Below are positions 22,143-22,222 of a DNA stretch of 22,222 bases, piece after piece (position 1 is the stretch's first letter; each line of letters starts with the position of its first letter). Origin of the DNA: Thermodesulfobacteriota bacterium (GTDB taxonomy: Bacteria > Desulfobacterota > SM23-61). Both the position numbers and the translations under genes were made by a program. The stretch lies in assembly GCA_030018715.1 (NCBI GenBank), contig JASEHN010000005.1:1-22222 (forward strand). The letters are read 5' to 3'. The notes below the pieces were generated by a model. It ran no database searches. It saw nothing but the letters and a program-made list of their open reading frames with translations, and was not told the origin of the DNA.

Positions 22143-22222
22143 GCCGCAAGCATCGGCGGGATATCTCCTTTCCATAAACCCCCTGCTTGCCTTCCGCAAA
22201 GCGCAGCGGGGGCGGGGAAACA

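Overview
The window reads as a chromosomal housekeeping region of an uncultured Desulfobacterota-type (deltaproteobacterial) Gram-negative bacterium. The clues are the gene order carD - PIN/TRAM ATPase-less RNase - ispD - ispF - gltX - rfaE1 - DUF4416 - yicC - gmk - rpoZ, the DUF4416 protein, an LPS heptose kinase (so an outer membrane), and the era/rnc pair. This placement is inference from family knowledge; no rRNA or other marker is present.

Layout. From 1 to 13361 every gene is on the minus strand. Read in transcription order these are: carD (with a good sigma70-type promoter), a membrane PIN/TRAM protein, ispD and ispF (MEP isoprenoid pathway), gltX (glutamyl-tRNA synthetase), rfaE1 (heptose-7-phosphate kinase), a DUF4416 protein, yicC, gmk, rpoZ, pyrF, ettA (ABC-F translation factor), an MscS-type channel, a lone receiver-domain response regulator, and the 5' part of glgC, which runs off the left edge. 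Between 13377 and 16840 the order loosens: a decayed C-terminal piece of an SLC13/DASS-type anion transporter with its own terminator, radC (minus), about 880 bases with no convincing gene, and a class I/II aminotransferase (plus). From 16840 to the right edge come a large divergent transketolase-like enzyme (minus), a short threonine/serine dehydratase (plus), and era and rnc (minus).

How the genes fit together. The blocks cover nucleotide supply and transcription (pyrF, gmk, rpoZ, carD), RNA processing and ribosome assembly (yicC, rnc, era, ettA, gltX), isoprenoid and LPS precursors (ispD, ispF, rfaE1), and carbon storage (glgC). Several junctions look translationally coupled: rpoZ/pyrF overlap as ATGA, and the gltX/rfaE1 and rfaE1/DUF4416 gaps are only 16 and 9 bases.

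I do not see a defence system, CRISPR array, prophage, tRNA or rRNA. What is unusual is the intergenic DNA. It holds several families of dispersed repeats: an imperfect inverted repeat built on ACCGCAGAG/CTCTGCGGT (at least five sites), TTGAACCC-type runs, C/G-tract hairpins, two foldback elements of 223 and 195 bp, and a 22-base word present twice. Some of these touch genes. One family supplies the DNA at the starts of gmk, gltX and rnc, none of which has a strong Shine-Dalgarno, and another appears to encode the tail of the DUF4416 protein. The other points worth checking are the rnc start region, a missing metal-ligand aspartate in RNase III, and the GEG (not GDG) thiamine-diphosphate motif of the transketolase-like protein.
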